From Paenibacillus radicis (ex Gao et al. 2016) (GTDB taxonomy: Bacteria; Bacillota; Bacilli; Paenibacillales; Paenibacillaceae), in NCBI RefSeq assembly GCF_014641555.1, contig NZ_BMHY01000008.1, positions 1-64,000 of the forward strand: a stretch of DNA of 64,000 nucleotides, given 5' to 3'. The translations under genes and the position numbers were made by a program. This document shows positions 10,010-19,034 of this stretch, piece by piece. A model generated the notes under the pieces. That model was not told the origin of the DNA and did no database searches. It saw only the letters and a list, made by a program, of their open reading frames with translations. How positions within the stretch are numbered: the first letter of the stretch is position 1; each line of letters begins with the position of its first letter.

Positions 10010-10022
10010 GGTCATGCATCCA

Positions 10023-10229
10023 TTAAGGATTGGCGTGCACATAAATAATATTGGCGTAAAAAATGCGCAGCTCATACGTAAAGCCGCTTTCTTCAAAGGA
10101 GACGAGAATATAATCATTGCCTACACGTTCAAGAATTCCGATGACGGCAAGCTGGCCGAATCCGTTGGTTACGACCGTTACTTCAGAGCCGATAAGCGGA
10201 ATTAAATCGCCGGAAATCGTAGTTGCCAT
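10023..10229 (-). CDS. small LSM-like protein (possibly DUF2642), partner of the collagen-like gene
   Basis: A 68-residue protein of short alternating hydrophobic stretches, suggesting an all-beta Sm-like barrel: LIGSEVTVVT, GILERVGNDYILV, then a Tyr-rich C-terminal strand ending in IIYVHANP. DUF2642-like sequences have this pattern, but the assignment is tentative. A GTG nine bases upstream overlaps the SD, so the ATG at 10229 is preferred. Its SD (AAGGAG) lies inside the last codons of the collagen-like gene, whose stop codon is five bases upstream, so translation is probably coupled. By context it may belong to the spore surface together with its neighbour. Confidence 0.7.
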   Translation of the reverse strand: MATTISGDLIPLIGSEVTVVTNGFGQLAVIGILERVGNDYILVSFEESGFTYELRIFYANIIYVHANP

Positions 10230-10234
10230 TTGCG

Positions 10235-11011
10235 TCACACTCCTTGCGGGCTTAAATCCTCGATATTAGTAATAAAAGCGAGCGGAATCGTCATCGTCGT
10301 CCCGGCGCTGGTCAAAAAGGTGGCGATCGTCTGCTGAACGCTCGTAACCGTGCATGCCATGCCTGTAGGCTGACCCGGCGTCATGACGTTAATAAGTGTC
10401 CCAGCGGCCAGATAACCGTCTAGCAGTGTGATAAGCTCGGCAAAGTCGCCCGATGGTCCCGGAGGTCCTGGAGGCCCAGCAGGGCCGTCTGCACCGGGTA
10501 CACCTTGTGCCCCTTGCGGTCCAGCGGGTCCGGCAATGCCTTGCGGCCCCGGCGGACCCTGCAAGCCTTGTGAGCCGTCGGCGCCCGGAAGACCCGGATC
10601 GCCCTGCACTCCCGGCGGCCCAGCGAGGCCTTGCGGTCCAGCAGGTCCAGCCAGTCCCTGCGGACCAGGTACACCGGATACGCCCGGCATGCCGTCAACG
10701 CCTGCAGGCCCGGCTGCTCCACGCATGCCATCGGTTCCGGGAGGTCCGGAACTGCCGGGCGAACCGTGAATGCCTCTAGGTCCCCGTTTGCACTTGATTA
10801 CCTTAATAATGATTTTCTTGCGTTTACGGTGACATTTCCGGCGATGATGCGGGTGTCGCTTTTTTCTTTTTCGAACGGGCTTGCATCTTCTTTTGCGTGT
10901 TTTCTCCGAGTTATTCCGTTGGACATGCTCCACAAGCTTAACCAAAGAATTAGGGTCTTTCAGCCAGATTAAGTTATGCTGCTTAGGCCTCCGTCTGATC
11001 GGAGCAATCAT
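10235..11011 (-). CDS. collagen-like protein with very basic N-terminus (BclA-type, probable spore surface)
   Basis: A 258-residue protein in three parts. Residues 1-76 are extremely basic (Arg/Lys/His-rich, with three Cys) and have no secretion signal. Residues 77 to about 190 are roughly 37 uninterrupted Gly-X-Y triplets rich in GPP, GPQ, GPA and GLA, able to form a collagen triple helix. Residues 191-258 form a small probable beta domain with an LSM-like pattern ([10 protein letters not shown], then [12 protein letters not shown]). BclA-like exosporium filament proteins have this triplet-plus-C-terminal-domain design; spore location is inferred from the lack of a signal peptide and from relatives. 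The SD GGAGGAGG supports the start. It overlaps the signals of the small downstream gene. Confidence 0.85.
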   Translation of the reverse strand: MIAPIRRRPKQHNLIWLKDPNSLVKLVEHVQRNNSEKTRKRRCKPVRKRKKRHPHHRRKCHRKRKKIIIKVIKCKRGPRGIHGSPGSSGPPGTDGMRGAAGPAGVDGMPGVSGVPGPQGLAGPAGPQGLAGPPGVQGDPGLPGADGSQGLQGPPGPQGIAGPAGPQGAQGVPGADGPAGPPGPPGPSGDFAELITLLDGYLAAGTLINVMTPGQPTGMACTVTSVQQTIATFLTSAGTTMTIPLAFITNIEDLSPQGV

Positions 11012-11264
11012 CAGCCTACATCCTCCTCCGCAAAAGCTGTTTCTATTAATTTATCCGTTGCAGCGGCGGAGTGGACTAGTGATATGTCCTATTTTTGCGC
11101 ACATTTTCGCGGCAGCGGAAAGAGGGAGAACCATTGCTGAAACCGCTTAAAGCGAATATAATAAAACGGTAATGATCATACCTTTTCGAACAAATGCACA
11201 CGCAATGCGCCGACTTCAAGTCTAATCCACGTAATTGGCGCACAATATGAGGGGGATTATCGAG

Positions 11265-11933
11265 ATGAAGAAGATACGAGTGCTGCAGCAGCTCGCCGAC
11301 GCAGGCGTTGTTGCCGTTCTCCGCGCCGATTCGCCGGAGGAAGTGGCAGAAATGGCCCGTCATGCTATTAAAGGCGGCATTAAAGCGATTGAAATTACAA
11401 TGACAGTTCCGTTCGCGCTTCGCGCTATCGAGGAGCTGTCTAAACAATATTCCAGCTCGGCGTCGCCGGATGCCGACAACTATGCCATTATCGGCGTCGG
11501 CACGGTGCTTGACCCGGAAACGGCCCGCGCAGCTATACTGAGCGGTGCGGAATTCGTTGTGGCTCCGGCGCTCAATCCTGATACGATCAAGCTATGCAAC
11601 CGCTACTCCATTCCAATGATGCCGGGGACGATGACGGTTCATGAGATTCAAAGTGCACTCGAGCTCGGTGCAGATATTGTTAAATTGTTCCCGGGCAACC
11701 TGTTCTCGCCAAGCGTCATTCCGTCCATTAAAGGCCCGCTGCCGCAAGCGAATATTATGCCAACGGGCGGCGTATCGCTGGAAAACTTGAAGGACTGGAT
11801 CAAAGCCGGCGCCGTTGCGGTAGGCATTGGCTCCGACTTGACGAAGGAAGCGGTCCAAAAGGGCGATTTCACGCTCATCGAGAAAAAAGCCGGTGCGTAT
11901 ATGGAAGCTTACCGCAGCGCCAAAGGGCTGTAA
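11265..11933 (+). CDS. eda: bifunctional KHG/KDPG aldolase
   Basis: A 222-residue class I aldolase that splits 2-keto-3-deoxy-6-phosphogluconate (and 4-hydroxy-2-oxoglutarate) to pyruvate plus glyceraldehyde 3-phosphate (or glyoxylate). Catalytic features are the Glu in AIEITM (about E43), the VGTV block (about 78-81), the PGTMT loop, and the Schiff-base Lys in ADIVKLFPGN (about K140); PTGGV binds phosphate. The frame extends ten codons upstream, but ATG 11265 has an SD (GGGGGA) eight bases before it. No kinase or uronate-pathway gene is adjacent, so the source pathway (uronates or Entner-Doudoroff) is unknown. kdgA is the usual name in Bacillus. Confidence 0.9.
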   Translation: MKKIRVLQQLADAGVVAVLRADSPEEVAEMARHAIKGGIKAIEITMTVPFALRAIEELSKQYSSSASPDADNYAIIGVGTVLDPETARAAILSGAEFVVAPALNPDTIKLCNRYSIPMMPGTMTVHEIQSALELGADIVKLFPGNLFSPSVIPSIKGPLPQANIMPTGGVSLENLKDWIKAGAVAVGIGSDLTKEAVQKGDFTLIEKKAGAYMEAYRSAKGL

Positions 11934-11974
11934 TCGCAGCCAAGCACAGGCACAGTGCTGCCTGAATAGGAGAC

Positions 11975-12021
11975 AAGCCTCTTGAAGCACCGGAATAATC
12001 CGGCTCGGGAGGCTTTCTTTT
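11975..12021 (+). terminator. terminator after the KDPG aldolase gene
   Basis: AAGCCTC pairs with GAGGCTT, with an inner CCGG stem, followed by a T-rich tail. Confidence 0.65.
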
Positions 12022-12087
12022 ATGCGACAAACTCATCCCGCATTGCACCAATAAATAAGAAGATTCGATGAAATAGCGGACGCCGTA

Positions 12088-12115
12088 TTGAAATGGTCGC
12101 TTTGTTATGTATAAA
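12088..12115 (+). promoter_or_regulatory. candidate sigma-A promoter of fumC
   Basis: TTGAAA (12088-12093), 16 bp, TATAAA (12110-12115), 41 bases before the fumC start codon. Confidence 0.5.
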
Positions 12116-12156
12116 GTAGTAATATGTGCTTGGAAAAGACGAAGGAGGCTGTAATC

Positions 12157-13545
12157 ATGGAATTCCGGATTGAGAAAGACACGATGGGCGAAATCAAGGT
12201 TCCTGCGGACAAGCTGTGGGGCGCGCAAACGCAGCGCAGCTTGCAAAACTTTAAAATTAGCGGCGAACGTATGCCGATTCAAGCTGTCTATGCGATGGCA
12301 ATCGTGAAGAAAGCGGCGGCTAACGCCAACCTGAAGCTGGGCGTGCTGGATGAAGTGAAGGCAGGCGTGATCGGCGAAGCGGTCGATGAGATTTTGGCCG
12401 GCAAATGGGATGAAGAGTTCCCGCTCGTCGTATGGCAGACAGGCAGCGGCACGCAAACGAATATGAACGTGAACGAGGTGGTTGCACACCGCGCCAACCA
12501 ATTGCTGCAAGAACGCGGCAGCTCCGTACGCATTCACCCGAATGACGACGTCAACCGCTCGCAAAGCTCCAATGATACATTCCCGGCTGCCCTGCATATT
12601 GCAGGAGTCATTGAGGTAGAGGACCGTTTGCTACCTGCGATTGACGTCTTAAGCCGTACTTTTCAAGAGAAACAAGAGAAGTTCGCGAACATCGTGAAGA
12701 TCGGCAGAACGCATCTGCAGGATGCAACGCCGATTACGCTTGGCCAAGAAATTAGCGGCTGGCACGCGATGCTGGAGAAAACACGCAGCATGATCGTACA
12801 AAGCGTTGATACGATGCGTGAACTGGCGCTTGGCGGCACTGCGGTTGGCACAGGCTTGAACGCTCACCCGGATTTTGCTGTAGAAGTGGCGGCTGAAGTG
12901 ACGGCGTTGACAGGCAAAACCTTCATCACTGCGCCAAACAAATTCCACTCGCTGACGAGCCATGATCAAATTACTTACGCTCACGGCGCGATCAAAGCGC
13001 TGGCGGCGGATCTGATGAAAATCGCTAACGACGTTAGATGGCTGGCCAGCGGTCCGCGCTGCGGCATCGGCGAAATTTCGATTCCAGAGAACGAGCCGGG
13101 CAGCTCCATTATGCCGGGCAAAGTGAATCCGACGCAAAGTGAAGCGATTACGATGGCGGTATGCCAAGTGTTCGGTAACGATGCTACGATCTCGTTCGCT
13201 GCAAGCCAAGGCAATTTCGAACTGAACGTATTCAAACCGGTTATTATCTACAACTTCCTGCAATCCGTTGCGTTGATGGCGGACGGCATGATTTCCTTCA
13301 ATGACAACTGTGCGGTCGGTATCGAGCCGAACGAAGCGGTTATCAAGCGCAACCTGGATCAATCGCTTATGCTCGTTACGGCGCTCAATCCGCATATCGG
13401 CTACGAGAATGCGGCAGCGATCGCTAAAAACGCGCATAAAAAAGGTTTGACGCTGAAAGAATCCGCAATTGCGAGCGGCCTGCTTACTTCCGAGCAATTC
13501 GATGAGTATGTGAAGCCAGAAGCGATGATCGGTACGCGTAAATAA
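12157..13545 (+). CDS. fumC: fumarate hydratase, class II
   Basis: A 462-residue iron-free fumarase of the citric acid cycle that hydrates fumarate to malate. Family signatures: the [13 protein letters not shown] block (about residues 105-117), the [16 protein letters not shown] segment, [11 protein letters not shown] with the catalytic His, and the fumarate-lyase signature [11 protein letters not shown]. Length matches class II enzymes. The ATG at 12157 has SD GAAGGAGG eight bases before it; an upstream in-frame ATG at 12124 lies before that SD and is rejected. It is monocistronic with its own promoter; the terminator is weaker. Confidence 0.95.
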   Translation: MEFRIEKDTMGEIKVPADKLWGAQTQRSLQNFKISGERMPIQAVYAMAIVKKAAANANLKLGVLDEVKAGVIGEAVDEILAGKWDEEFPLVVWQTGSGTQTNMNVNEVVAHRANQLLQERGSSVRIHPNDDVNRSQSSNDTFPAALHIAGVIEVEDRLLPAIDVLSRTFQEKQEKFANIVKIGRTHLQDATPITLGQEISGWHAMLEKTRSMIVQSVDTMRELALGGTAVGTGLNAHPDFAVEVAAEVTALTGKTFITAPNKFHSLTSHDQITYAHGAIKALAADLMKIANDVRWLASGPRCGIGEISIPENEPGSSIMPGKVNPTQSEAITMAVCQVFGNDATISFAASQGNFELNVFKPVIIYNFLQSVALMADGMISFNDNCAVGIEPNEAVIKRNLDQSLMLVTALNPHIGYENAAAIAKNAHKKGLTLKESAIASGLLTSEQFDEYVKPEAMIGTRK

Positions 13546-13558
13546 ATTCGGTTACCAT

Positions 13559-13612
13559 TCCCCCTATCTCGAAAGCACGCGAAAGCCTGCCTCCGGGAAA
13601 GGGGGATTTTTA
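13559..13612 (+). terminator. weak candidate terminator of fumC
   Basis: TCCCCCT pairs with AGGGGGA over a long loop, followed by a T-run. The long loop makes it less certain. Confidence 0.4.
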
Positions 13613-13734
13613 TTTGGGGGAAAAGACGCCGGAATCCGCTCCGAACCGTGATCGAACACGCGGATTATGGTATGATACGGTTGGTAAGCCGAACCAAGGC
13701 GAGCCATCAATCCGATGCAAAGTAGGTTGTACAC

Positions 13735-15687
13735 ATGCATTTATTATCTGTTGAACATATAACGAAAAGCTATGGCGAAAAAATGCTGTTCGAAGACGTC
13801 ACGTTTGGGGTCGAGGAAGGCGAGAAGATCGGCATCATCGGCGTTAACGGCACAGGCAAGTCAACTTTTCTGAAGGTGATAGCGGGAATTGAGCCCGCCG
13901 ATTCCGGGAATATCTCGATCGGCAATCGCGTGACGGTGCGCATGCTGGCTCAAGACCCTGTATTTGAGCAAGGCGAGACAGCGCTGGAGCATGTGCTTGG
14001 AGGCCAGTCGCCGCAGCTTCGTGCCGTGCGGGACTATGCCAGCGCGCTTGCTGCCATTGAGCTGAATCCGAATGACGAAGCGCTGCAGCAGCAGCTTATC
14101 TCGGCGAACCAGCGCATGGACGAATGGGACGCGTGGACGCTGGAAAGCGATGCGAAAGTTGCGCTTGCTAAGCTCGGCATTCTTAATTTCGACGATAAGG
14201 TCGACACCATGTCAGGCGGTCAGCGCAAGCGGGTTGCGATGGCGGCTGCACTGCTGCAGCCATCCGACATTCTCATACTGGATGAGCCTACCAACCATAT
14301 CGACAACGATTCTGTTGCCTGGCTGGAAAGCATGCTGCAAAAGCGCAAAGGCGCGCTGCTTATGATTACCCATGACCGGTATTTCCTTGATCGGGTCAGC
14401 AACCGCGTTATTGAGCTGGATAAAGGCCGGGCGCATTTCTATGAAGCCAACTACAGCCGTTTTCTGGAGCTGAAGCTGGAGCGTGAAGAACGCGAGGCGG
14501 CTTCGGAGGACAAGCGGCAAAACCTGCTGCGCAACGAGCTGGCTTGGATTCGTCGCGGTGCGAAAGCAAGGACGACGAAGCAAAAGGCCCGAATTGACCG
14601 CTTTGAAGCGTTGAAAGCGCAGGCTCCCAAACAATCGGGCGGCAAAATGGACGTATCCGTTGCTTCCTCGCGACTCGGCAAAAAGATTATCGAAATCGAG
14701 AGCGTCTCGAAGCGCTTTGGCGAGCGCACGCTCATTCGCGATTTCAGCTACATTGCAGTGCCGGAGGACCGCGTCGGCATTGTTGGCCGCAACGGCAGCG
14801 GCAAGTCGACGCTGCTTAAGCTCATTGAAGGCAGATTGCAGCCGGATGCGGGCTCTGTCGTGCTCGGACCGACCGTTAAGCTCGGCTGGTTCTCGCAGGA
14901 GCATGAAGAGATGGATGAGTCGCTGCGCGTCATCGAATATATTCGCGAGGGTGCGGAGCAGGTCAAGACGGCGGATGGGCTGATGATATCGGCTGGGCAA
15001 ATGCTGGAGCGGTTTCTGTTTGCTCCGGCGATGCAGTGGTCGCTTATTGCTAAGCTGTCCGGCGGAGAGAAACGCCGTTTGCAGCTGCTGCGCGTACTGA
15101 TGAATGCGCCTAACGTACTGCTGCTTGACGAGCCTACCAATGATTTGGACATCGCCACTTTGTCCGTGTTGGAAGATTATTTGGACGACTTCCCGGGCGT
15201 CGTATTCGTCGTCTCTCATGACCGCTATTTCCTCGATCGGACAGTCGATAAAATATTGGCGTTCGAAGGCGAAGGAACGATCACTCAGCATACCGGCAAT
15301 TACTCTGAGTATCAGGAATTTGTCGCCAAGCATGGCAGTGAATCTGCTGCAACTGGTTCAGGCAAAGCGGCTGCAGCAGCCGGCAAACCGAATGCAAGCG
15401 CTGGCGCTGAGAAGACAGAAGCGGCGCCGCGCTCATCGGAGAAGGCGCTGCGTATGTCGTATAAGGAGCAGAAGGATTATGAGCAGATCGATGGCTGGAT
15501 CGCTGAAACGGAAGAGGCGTTGAATGCCATCGCCGGACGGATGGATGCATCCGGAAGTGATTCCGTGCTCCTGCAGCAGCTTATTGAAGAGCAGCAGCAG
15601 CTTGAGGCCAAGCTGGATCAACTGCTGGAGCGTTGGACTGAATTGAATGAACTGGCGGAACGGATTGCCGAGCAGAAGAAAAACTGA
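13735..15687 (+). CDS. ABC-F family ATPase, YfmR/Uup type
   Basis: A 650-residue protein with two ABC ATPase domains and no membrane segments, so it is a soluble ABC-F translation factor and not a transporter. Domain 1 has Walker A GVNGTGKST (about residues 36-44), the signature MSGGQ and Walker B ILILDEPTNH. The basic arm/linker follows (ARTTKQKARIDRFEALKAQ). Domain 2 has GRNGSGKST, LSGGEKRR and VLLLDEPTND. A C-terminal coiled-coil region (about 565-650) follows a low-complexity Ala/Gly linker, as in Uup. Such proteins act on ribosomes; B. subtilis YfmR helps relieve stalling alongside EF-P. An extended -10 (TGGTATGAT) lies about 60 bases upstream. The next gene may be co-transcribed. Confidence 0.88.
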   Translation: MHLLSVEHITKSYGEKMLFEDVTFGVEEGEKIGIIGVNGTGKSTFLKVIAGIEPADSGNISIGNRVTVRMLAQDPVFEQGETALEHVLGGQSPQLRAVRDYASALAAIELNPNDEALQQQLISANQRMDEWDAWTLESDAKVALAKLGILNFDDKVDTMSGGQRKRVAMAAALLQPSDILILDEPTNHIDNDSVAWLESMLQKRKGALLMITHDRYFLDRVSNRVIELDKGRAHFYEANYSRFLELKLEREEREAASEDKRQNLLRNELAWIRRGAKARTTKQKARIDRFEALKAQAPKQSGGKMDVSVASSRLGKKIIEIESVSKRFGERTLIRDFSYIAVPEDRVGIVGRNGSGKSTLLKLIEGRLQPDAGSVVLGPTVKLGWFSQEHEEMDESLRVIEYIREGAEQVKTADGLMISAGQMLERFLFAPAMQWSLIAKLSGGEKRRLQLLRVLMNAPNVLLLDEPTNDLDIATLSVLEDYLDDFPGVVFVVSHDRYFLDRTVDKILAFEGEGTITQHTGNYSEYQEFVAKHGSESAATGSGKAAAAAGKPNASAGAEKTEAAPRSSEKALRMSYKEQKDYEQIDGWIAETEEALNAIAGRMDASGSDSVLLQQLIEEQQQLEAKLDQLLERWTELNELAERIAEQKKN

Positions 15688-15751
15688 TCTTTGCGCCTTT
15701 TACGAAAGCTTACAACATGAGGGCTTTGCTGCCCGATAGGAGACGATGGGA

Positions 15752-16381
15752 ATGACGGACCAAATTCGTAATATTTACTGCATCGGGCGCAATTATCGCC
15801 TGCATGCGCTGGAACTGGGCAATGAGGTGCCGGATTCGCCGCTCGTCTTCACGAAGCCGTCCCATGCAGTTGTTCCAATGAATGGCAATGTCGTTACACT
15901 GCCTGCTGACCGAGGTGAAGTGCATTTCGAGCTGGAGCTCGTGCTGCGAATCGGGAAAGCGCTCCAGCCAGGCATGAAGCCGGATGAATGCGTCGACGGC
16001 TTGGCGCTGGGGCTGGATTTGACGCTGCGTGATGTGCAAAGCAAGCTGAAGGCGAAAGGCCAGCCTTGGCTGGAAGCCAAAGGCTTCAAAAATTCGGCAC
16101 CGCTGGGCGGCTGGGTGCCGTATCCGGGCGAAGAGGCATTAAAGATGAGCAGCTTTAAGCTGATTCGCAATGGGGAACAAGCACAGCTGGGCAATTCCGG
16201 CGACATGCTGTTTGGCATTTCTGAACTGATTACTCACATCGATAACGCTTATGGACTGGGACGCGGCGATTTGATCTTTACCGGAACGCCAGCTGGCGTA
16301 GCGGCCCTTCAGGATGGCGATGTGCTGGAAGCTTATTTGGACGACAAACTTGCGGCCAACTGCACAATTAAACTGTCGTAA
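15752..16381 (+). CDS. fumarylacetoacetate hydrolase (FAH) family protein
   Basis: A 209-residue FAH-superfamily enzyme. Visible features are the family-typical start IYCIGRNYRLHALELGN, then FTKPSHAVV, the metal-binding HFELELVLRIG (Glu ligands, about residues 52-62), GLDLTLRDVQ with the Asp ligand, the AKGFKNSAPLGGW loop, and DLIFTGTPAGV near the C-terminus. Members hydrolyse or decarboxylate acylpyruvate and oxaloacetate-like compounds; substrate cannot be read here. ATG 15752 is nine bases from the SD, while the ATG at 15746 is too close. It follows the ABC-F gene by 64 bases with no terminator between. Confidence 0.88.
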   Translation: MTDQIRNIYCIGRNYRLHALELGNEVPDSPLVFTKPSHAVVPMNGNVVTLPADRGEVHFELELVLRIGKALQPGMKPDECVDGLALGLDLTLRDVQSKLKAKGQPWLEAKGFKNSAPLGGWVPYPGEEALKMSSFKLIRNGEQAQLGNSGDMLFGISELITHIDNAYGLGRGDLIFTGTPAGVAALQDGDVLEAYLDDKLAANCTIKLS

Positions 16382-16410
16382 TCGACAGACATATTAGAAG
16401 TCTTGGAACA

Positions 16411-16465
16411 AAAATAGGGGCAGCCACCGTAGGGAAATGAATCCGACGGTGACTGCCCCTATTTT
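16411..16465. terminator. strong bidirectional terminator
   Basis: AAAATAGGGGCAG at the left and CTGCCCCTATTTT at the right, with an inner ACCGT/ACGGT stem. It serves the convergent FAH-family and dps genes. Confidence 0.92.
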
Positions 16466-16488
16466 GCCGGGAGCCGGTATTCTATCAA

Positions 16489-16992
16489 TTAAGCATTGAA
16501 AGCTCTAAGCATCCATACATGCTTCTCGAGCGTCGTGTGGACGGCGAGCAGCATATCGGCTGTCGTCTCGTCTCCGGCTTCTTGAGCGATGCCCATTCCT
16601 TCTTTCAGCTCATCAATGATGGTGGAGAAGTCGGCAATTAGCGAATCGACCATTTGGGTAGCTGATTCTCCGCCGCTGGCTTCCTTGATGCTGGATGTTT
16701 TCAAATACTCCGACATCGTGGCGAGCGGCTTGCCTTGCAGCGCCAGCAGTCGTTCAGCCAGCTCATCGACATGAAGCGCAGCCTCCTCGTAAAACTCCTG
16801 GAATTTCACATGCAGCGTAAAAAACTGCGTTCCTTTTACATACCAGTGATAGTTATGGAGCTTAACGTAAAGCACGCTCCAGTTGGCGATTTGTTTGTTC
16901 AAAACGGCTTGAGTCGAAGTCGTTGTCGTTGTAGTAATAATGATCTCATCCTTTCTCCGCTTATTGTGCGCCCTTCCAGCGCTTTCATGCAA
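16489..16992 (-). CDS. dps: Dps/ferritin-like DNA-protection protein (start uncertain)
   Basis: A Dps-family miniferritin that oxidises and stores iron and shields DNA from peroxide. The ferroxidase motifs are visible: [31 protein letters not shown] split across the first helices gives the His, His, Asp and Glu ligands, followed by [18 protein letters not shown]. The conserved part starts near VLNKQIANW. The start is odd. The only in-frame standard start codon is TTG at 16992, with no SD, whereas a good SD (AAAGGA, 16949-16954) lies inside the frame and is followed 7 and 10 bases later by in-frame ATT codons. Translation may begin at ATT (16941 or 16938), or a small indel may exist. The coordinates here use the TTG. 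A PerR-like box lies upstream. Confidence 0.85.
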   Translation of the reverse strand: MHESAGRAHNKRRKDEIIITTTTTTSTQAVLNKQIANWSVLYVKLHNYHWYVKGTQFFTLHVKFQEFYEEAALHVDELAERLLALQGKPLATMSEYLKTSSIKEASGGESATQMVDSLIADFSTIIDELKEGMGIAQEAGDETTADMLLAVHTTLEKHVWMLRAFNA

Positions 16993-17013
16993 AGGAAGCG
17001 GGCAACGTTATTA

Positions 17014-17046
17014 ATTATATTAATTCCTTGTTTATAATTATTACAA
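17014..17046 (-). promoter_or_regulatory. dps promoter with PerR-like box
   Basis: TTATAATTATTACAA at 17032-17046 matches the PerR consensus TTATAATNATTATAA at 14 of 15 positions (N counted as a match). On the minus strand a perfect -10 (TATAAT) occupies 17019-17014, so the box covers the -35 area, a good position for repression. PerR control of the Dps gene mrgA is known in B. subtilis. Confidence 0.7.
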
Positions 17047-17106
17047 ATAACGAAGCCAATGTCAAGCATCCTTCTTCTTATTTACCCTCGAGCCGGCTGC
17101 ATGAAA

Positions 17107-17153
17107 CAAAAAAAGGTACAACCGCCGTTTTTCAACGTGGTTGCACCTTTTCA
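17107..17153 (-). terminator. terminator of trxB
   Basis: AAAAGGT(A/G)CAACC and its complement form a stem around a 13-base loop, with a T-run on the minus strand at the 17107 side. Confidence 0.8.
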
Positions 17154-17267
17154 TTTACGGACGAAGGATCGTCCTTATGCACGATAGCATTGCCATTTAT
17201 TTTATCTCTCAACATGTTGAGTATACTACGTTCTGAGGCAATAAACTACCTTTTTATGCGAAAAAAA

Positions 17268-18215
17268 TTAAGCTTTAACGGCTGTTTGCAGGCTATGAGC
17301 CTCTTCCAGATACCGTTCGCAGTCTAAAGCTGCCATACAGCCGCTGCCTGCTGCTGTAATCGCCTGACGATATTTATTGTCCTGTACGTCGCCGCAAGCG
17401 AATACGCCAGGGATATTCGTCTCCGAAGTGCCAGGCTTCACGATGATGTAGCCTTGCTCGTCTGTCGTGATTTGACCATTAAGGAAACCGGTGTTAGGCG
17501 TATGGCCGATTGCGATAAAGACGCCATCGGACTCGATCAATTCTTCTTCGCCAGTCTCGTTGTTGCGTACTTTCATGCCTTGCAGTCCTTGCTCGCCAGC
17601 AACAACTTCAAGCGGTGTGCGATTCAGGTTCCAGCTGATTTTCTCATTGCTGCGAGCGCGGTCCTGCATGATTTTGGAGGCACGCAGCTCTTCGCGGCGA
17701 TTCACAACCGTTACTTCGGATGCGAAACGGGTCAGGAATCCGGCTTCTTCCATTGCAGAGTCGCCGCCGCCGACGATAATCAGCTTTTTACCGCGGAAGA
17801 AGAAACCGTCGCAAGTTGCGCAAGTGCTGACACCGCGGCCAATGTTGTCTTGCTCGCCTGGAATACCGAGGTATTTGGCTGAAGCGCCTGTTGAGATAAT
17901 AACAGACTCCGCTTTCAACTCGCCGATGCCTTCTACGTCAAGCGTGTAAGGGCGTTCGCTGAAATCCACGCTTTTCACAGAGCCCGTACGGAACGTAGCG
18001 CCGAAGCGCTGCGCTTGTTTGCGCATATTGGACATCAGCTCGCTGCCGAGAATACCTTCAGGGAAGCCTGGGAAGTTCTCGATCTCTGTCGTTGTAGTCA
18101 ACTGTCCGCCAGGCTGCCAGCCTTCGATAACGAGAGGCTCCATATTAGCGCGCGCCAGATAGATCGCCGCCGTTAATCCGGCAGGGCCGGTACCGATAAT
18201 AATTGTTTTATGCAT
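17268..18215 (-). CDS. trxB: thioredoxin reductase
   Basis: A 315-residue flavoenzyme that passes electrons from NADPH to thioredoxin. FAD-binding GTGPAGLTAA (about residues 8-17), the redox pair CATC (C132/C135), the NADPH-binding GGGDSAMEEA, and the C-terminal FAD block GVFACGDVQDNKYRQ are all present. Length is typical of low-molecular-weight TrxR. The start ATG has SD GGAGGG. The frame extends 26 codons upstream without an SD and is rejected. It has its own promoter and terminator. It lies near dps, so two oxidative-stress functions are adjacent on the same strand but in separate units. Confidence 0.95.
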   Translation of the reverse strand: MHKTIIIGTGPAGLTAAIYLARANMEPLVIEGWQPGGQLTTTTEIENFPGFPEGILGSELMSNMRKQAQRFGATFRTGSVKSVDFSERPYTLDVEGIGELKAESVIISTGASAKYLGIPGEQDNIGRGVSTCATCDGFFFRGKKLIIVGGGDSAMEEAGFLTRFASEVTVVNRREELRASKIMQDRARSNEKISWNLNRTPLEVVAGEQGLQGMKVRNNETGEEELIESDGVFIAIGHTPNTGFLNGQITTDEQGYIIVKPGTSETNIPGVFACGDVQDNKYRQAITAAGSGCMAALDCERYLEEAHSLQTAVKA

Positions 18216-18261
18216 CGTAATCCCTCCATTTGTTACGGTTTCGGTTACACTTTCTAGTTTA

Positions 18262-18290
18262 AAATTATTGTAATCTAGATGAAATGTCAA
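18262..18290 (-). promoter_or_regulatory. sigma-A promoter of trxB
   Basis: On the minus strand TTGACA (18290-18285), 17 bp, TAATTT (18267-18262), about 47 bases before the trxB start. Confidence 0.65.
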
Positions 18291-18295
18291 CAATG

Positions 18296-18324
18296 TTCAT
18301 CTTAAATTCATGTAGCTATATTAT
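18296..18324 (+). promoter_or_regulatory. candidate promoter of the two-component operon
   Basis: TTCATC (18296-18301), 17 bp, TATTAT (18319-18324). The -35 is weak. It starts only a few bases from the divergent trxB -35. Confidence 0.4.
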
Positions 18325-18356
18325 GGTTAGAAAGAATGCTGGAAATAGGGGGAATT

Positions 18357-19034
18357 ATGGTGCCAAAAATACTAGTCGTCGATGACGATCCGAATATTCG
18401 CGAGCTGGTCATTCTTTTTTTGCGGAGAGAAGGCTATGAGATTATTGAGGCAAAGGATGGCGAGGAAGCGCTGGCTTGGCTGGAGGAGGTACGTCCTGAT
18501 CTTGCCATCATCGACGTCATGATGCCGCGTATGGACGGATGGGCGCTTTGCTCGGCTTTGAGAGAATATTATGATCTGCCCATATTGATGCTGACGGCAA
18601 AAGGGGAGACCGCGCAAAAGGTAAAGGGATTTGAACTGGGTGCTGACGATTATGTGGTCAAGCCCTTTGATCCGCCTGAATTGATCGTACGGGTCAAGGC
18701 GCTGCTGAAGCGGTATCGGATCGCCTCCTCGAAGACGGTAGATTTCGGACGGATCACGATGAATCGAAGCGAGTATCAGACGTTGGCCGGCGGAGCAGAG
18801 GTCATGATGCCGCCAAAGGAATTCGAGCTGTTGTTCAAGCTGGGAAGCTATCCCGGCAAAACCTTTTCCAGAGAGCATCTGATCGAGCAGCTGTGGGGGA
18901 TGGATTATGAAGGAGATGAACGGACGGTGGACGTGCATATCAAGCGCCTTCGCGAGCGGTTTCCCGAAGAGAAGTCGGGTTTTCGGATCGTGACGATCCG
19001 TGGACTGGGCTACCGGCTGGAGGAGTCGTTATGA
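18357..19034 (+). CDS. OmpR-family response regulator
   Basis: A 225-residue regulator: receiver domain (residues 1-118) with acidic pocket DDD near residues 9-11, phospho-acceptor D53 in IIDVMMP, Thr in MLTAKG and Lys in YVVKPFD; then a winged-helix DNA-binding domain (about 128-225) with DVHIKRLRERF and the terminal RGLGYRLE. ATG 18357 follows an AGGGGGA SD, though spacing is short; an in-frame ATG at 18336 has no good SD. The gene overlaps the kinase gene by four bases (ATGA), so the two are translationally coupled. The signal is unknown. Confidence 0.9.
   Translation: MVPKILVVDDDPNIRELVILFLRREGYEIIEAKDGEEALAWLEEVRPDLAIIDVMMPRMDGWALCSALREYYDLPILMLTAKGETAQKVKGFELGADDYVVKPFDPPELIVRVKALLKRYRIASSKTVDFGRITMNRSEYQTLAGGAEVMMPPKEFELLFKLGSYPGKTFSREHLIEQLWGMDYEGDERTVDVHIKRLRERFPEEKSGFRIVTIRGLGYRLEESL

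Noticed and set aside
14212-15333. 373-codon open frame opposite the ABC-F gene
   Set aside because: It is antisense to a clearly coding ABC-F ATPase and has no family features; it is a shadow frame.
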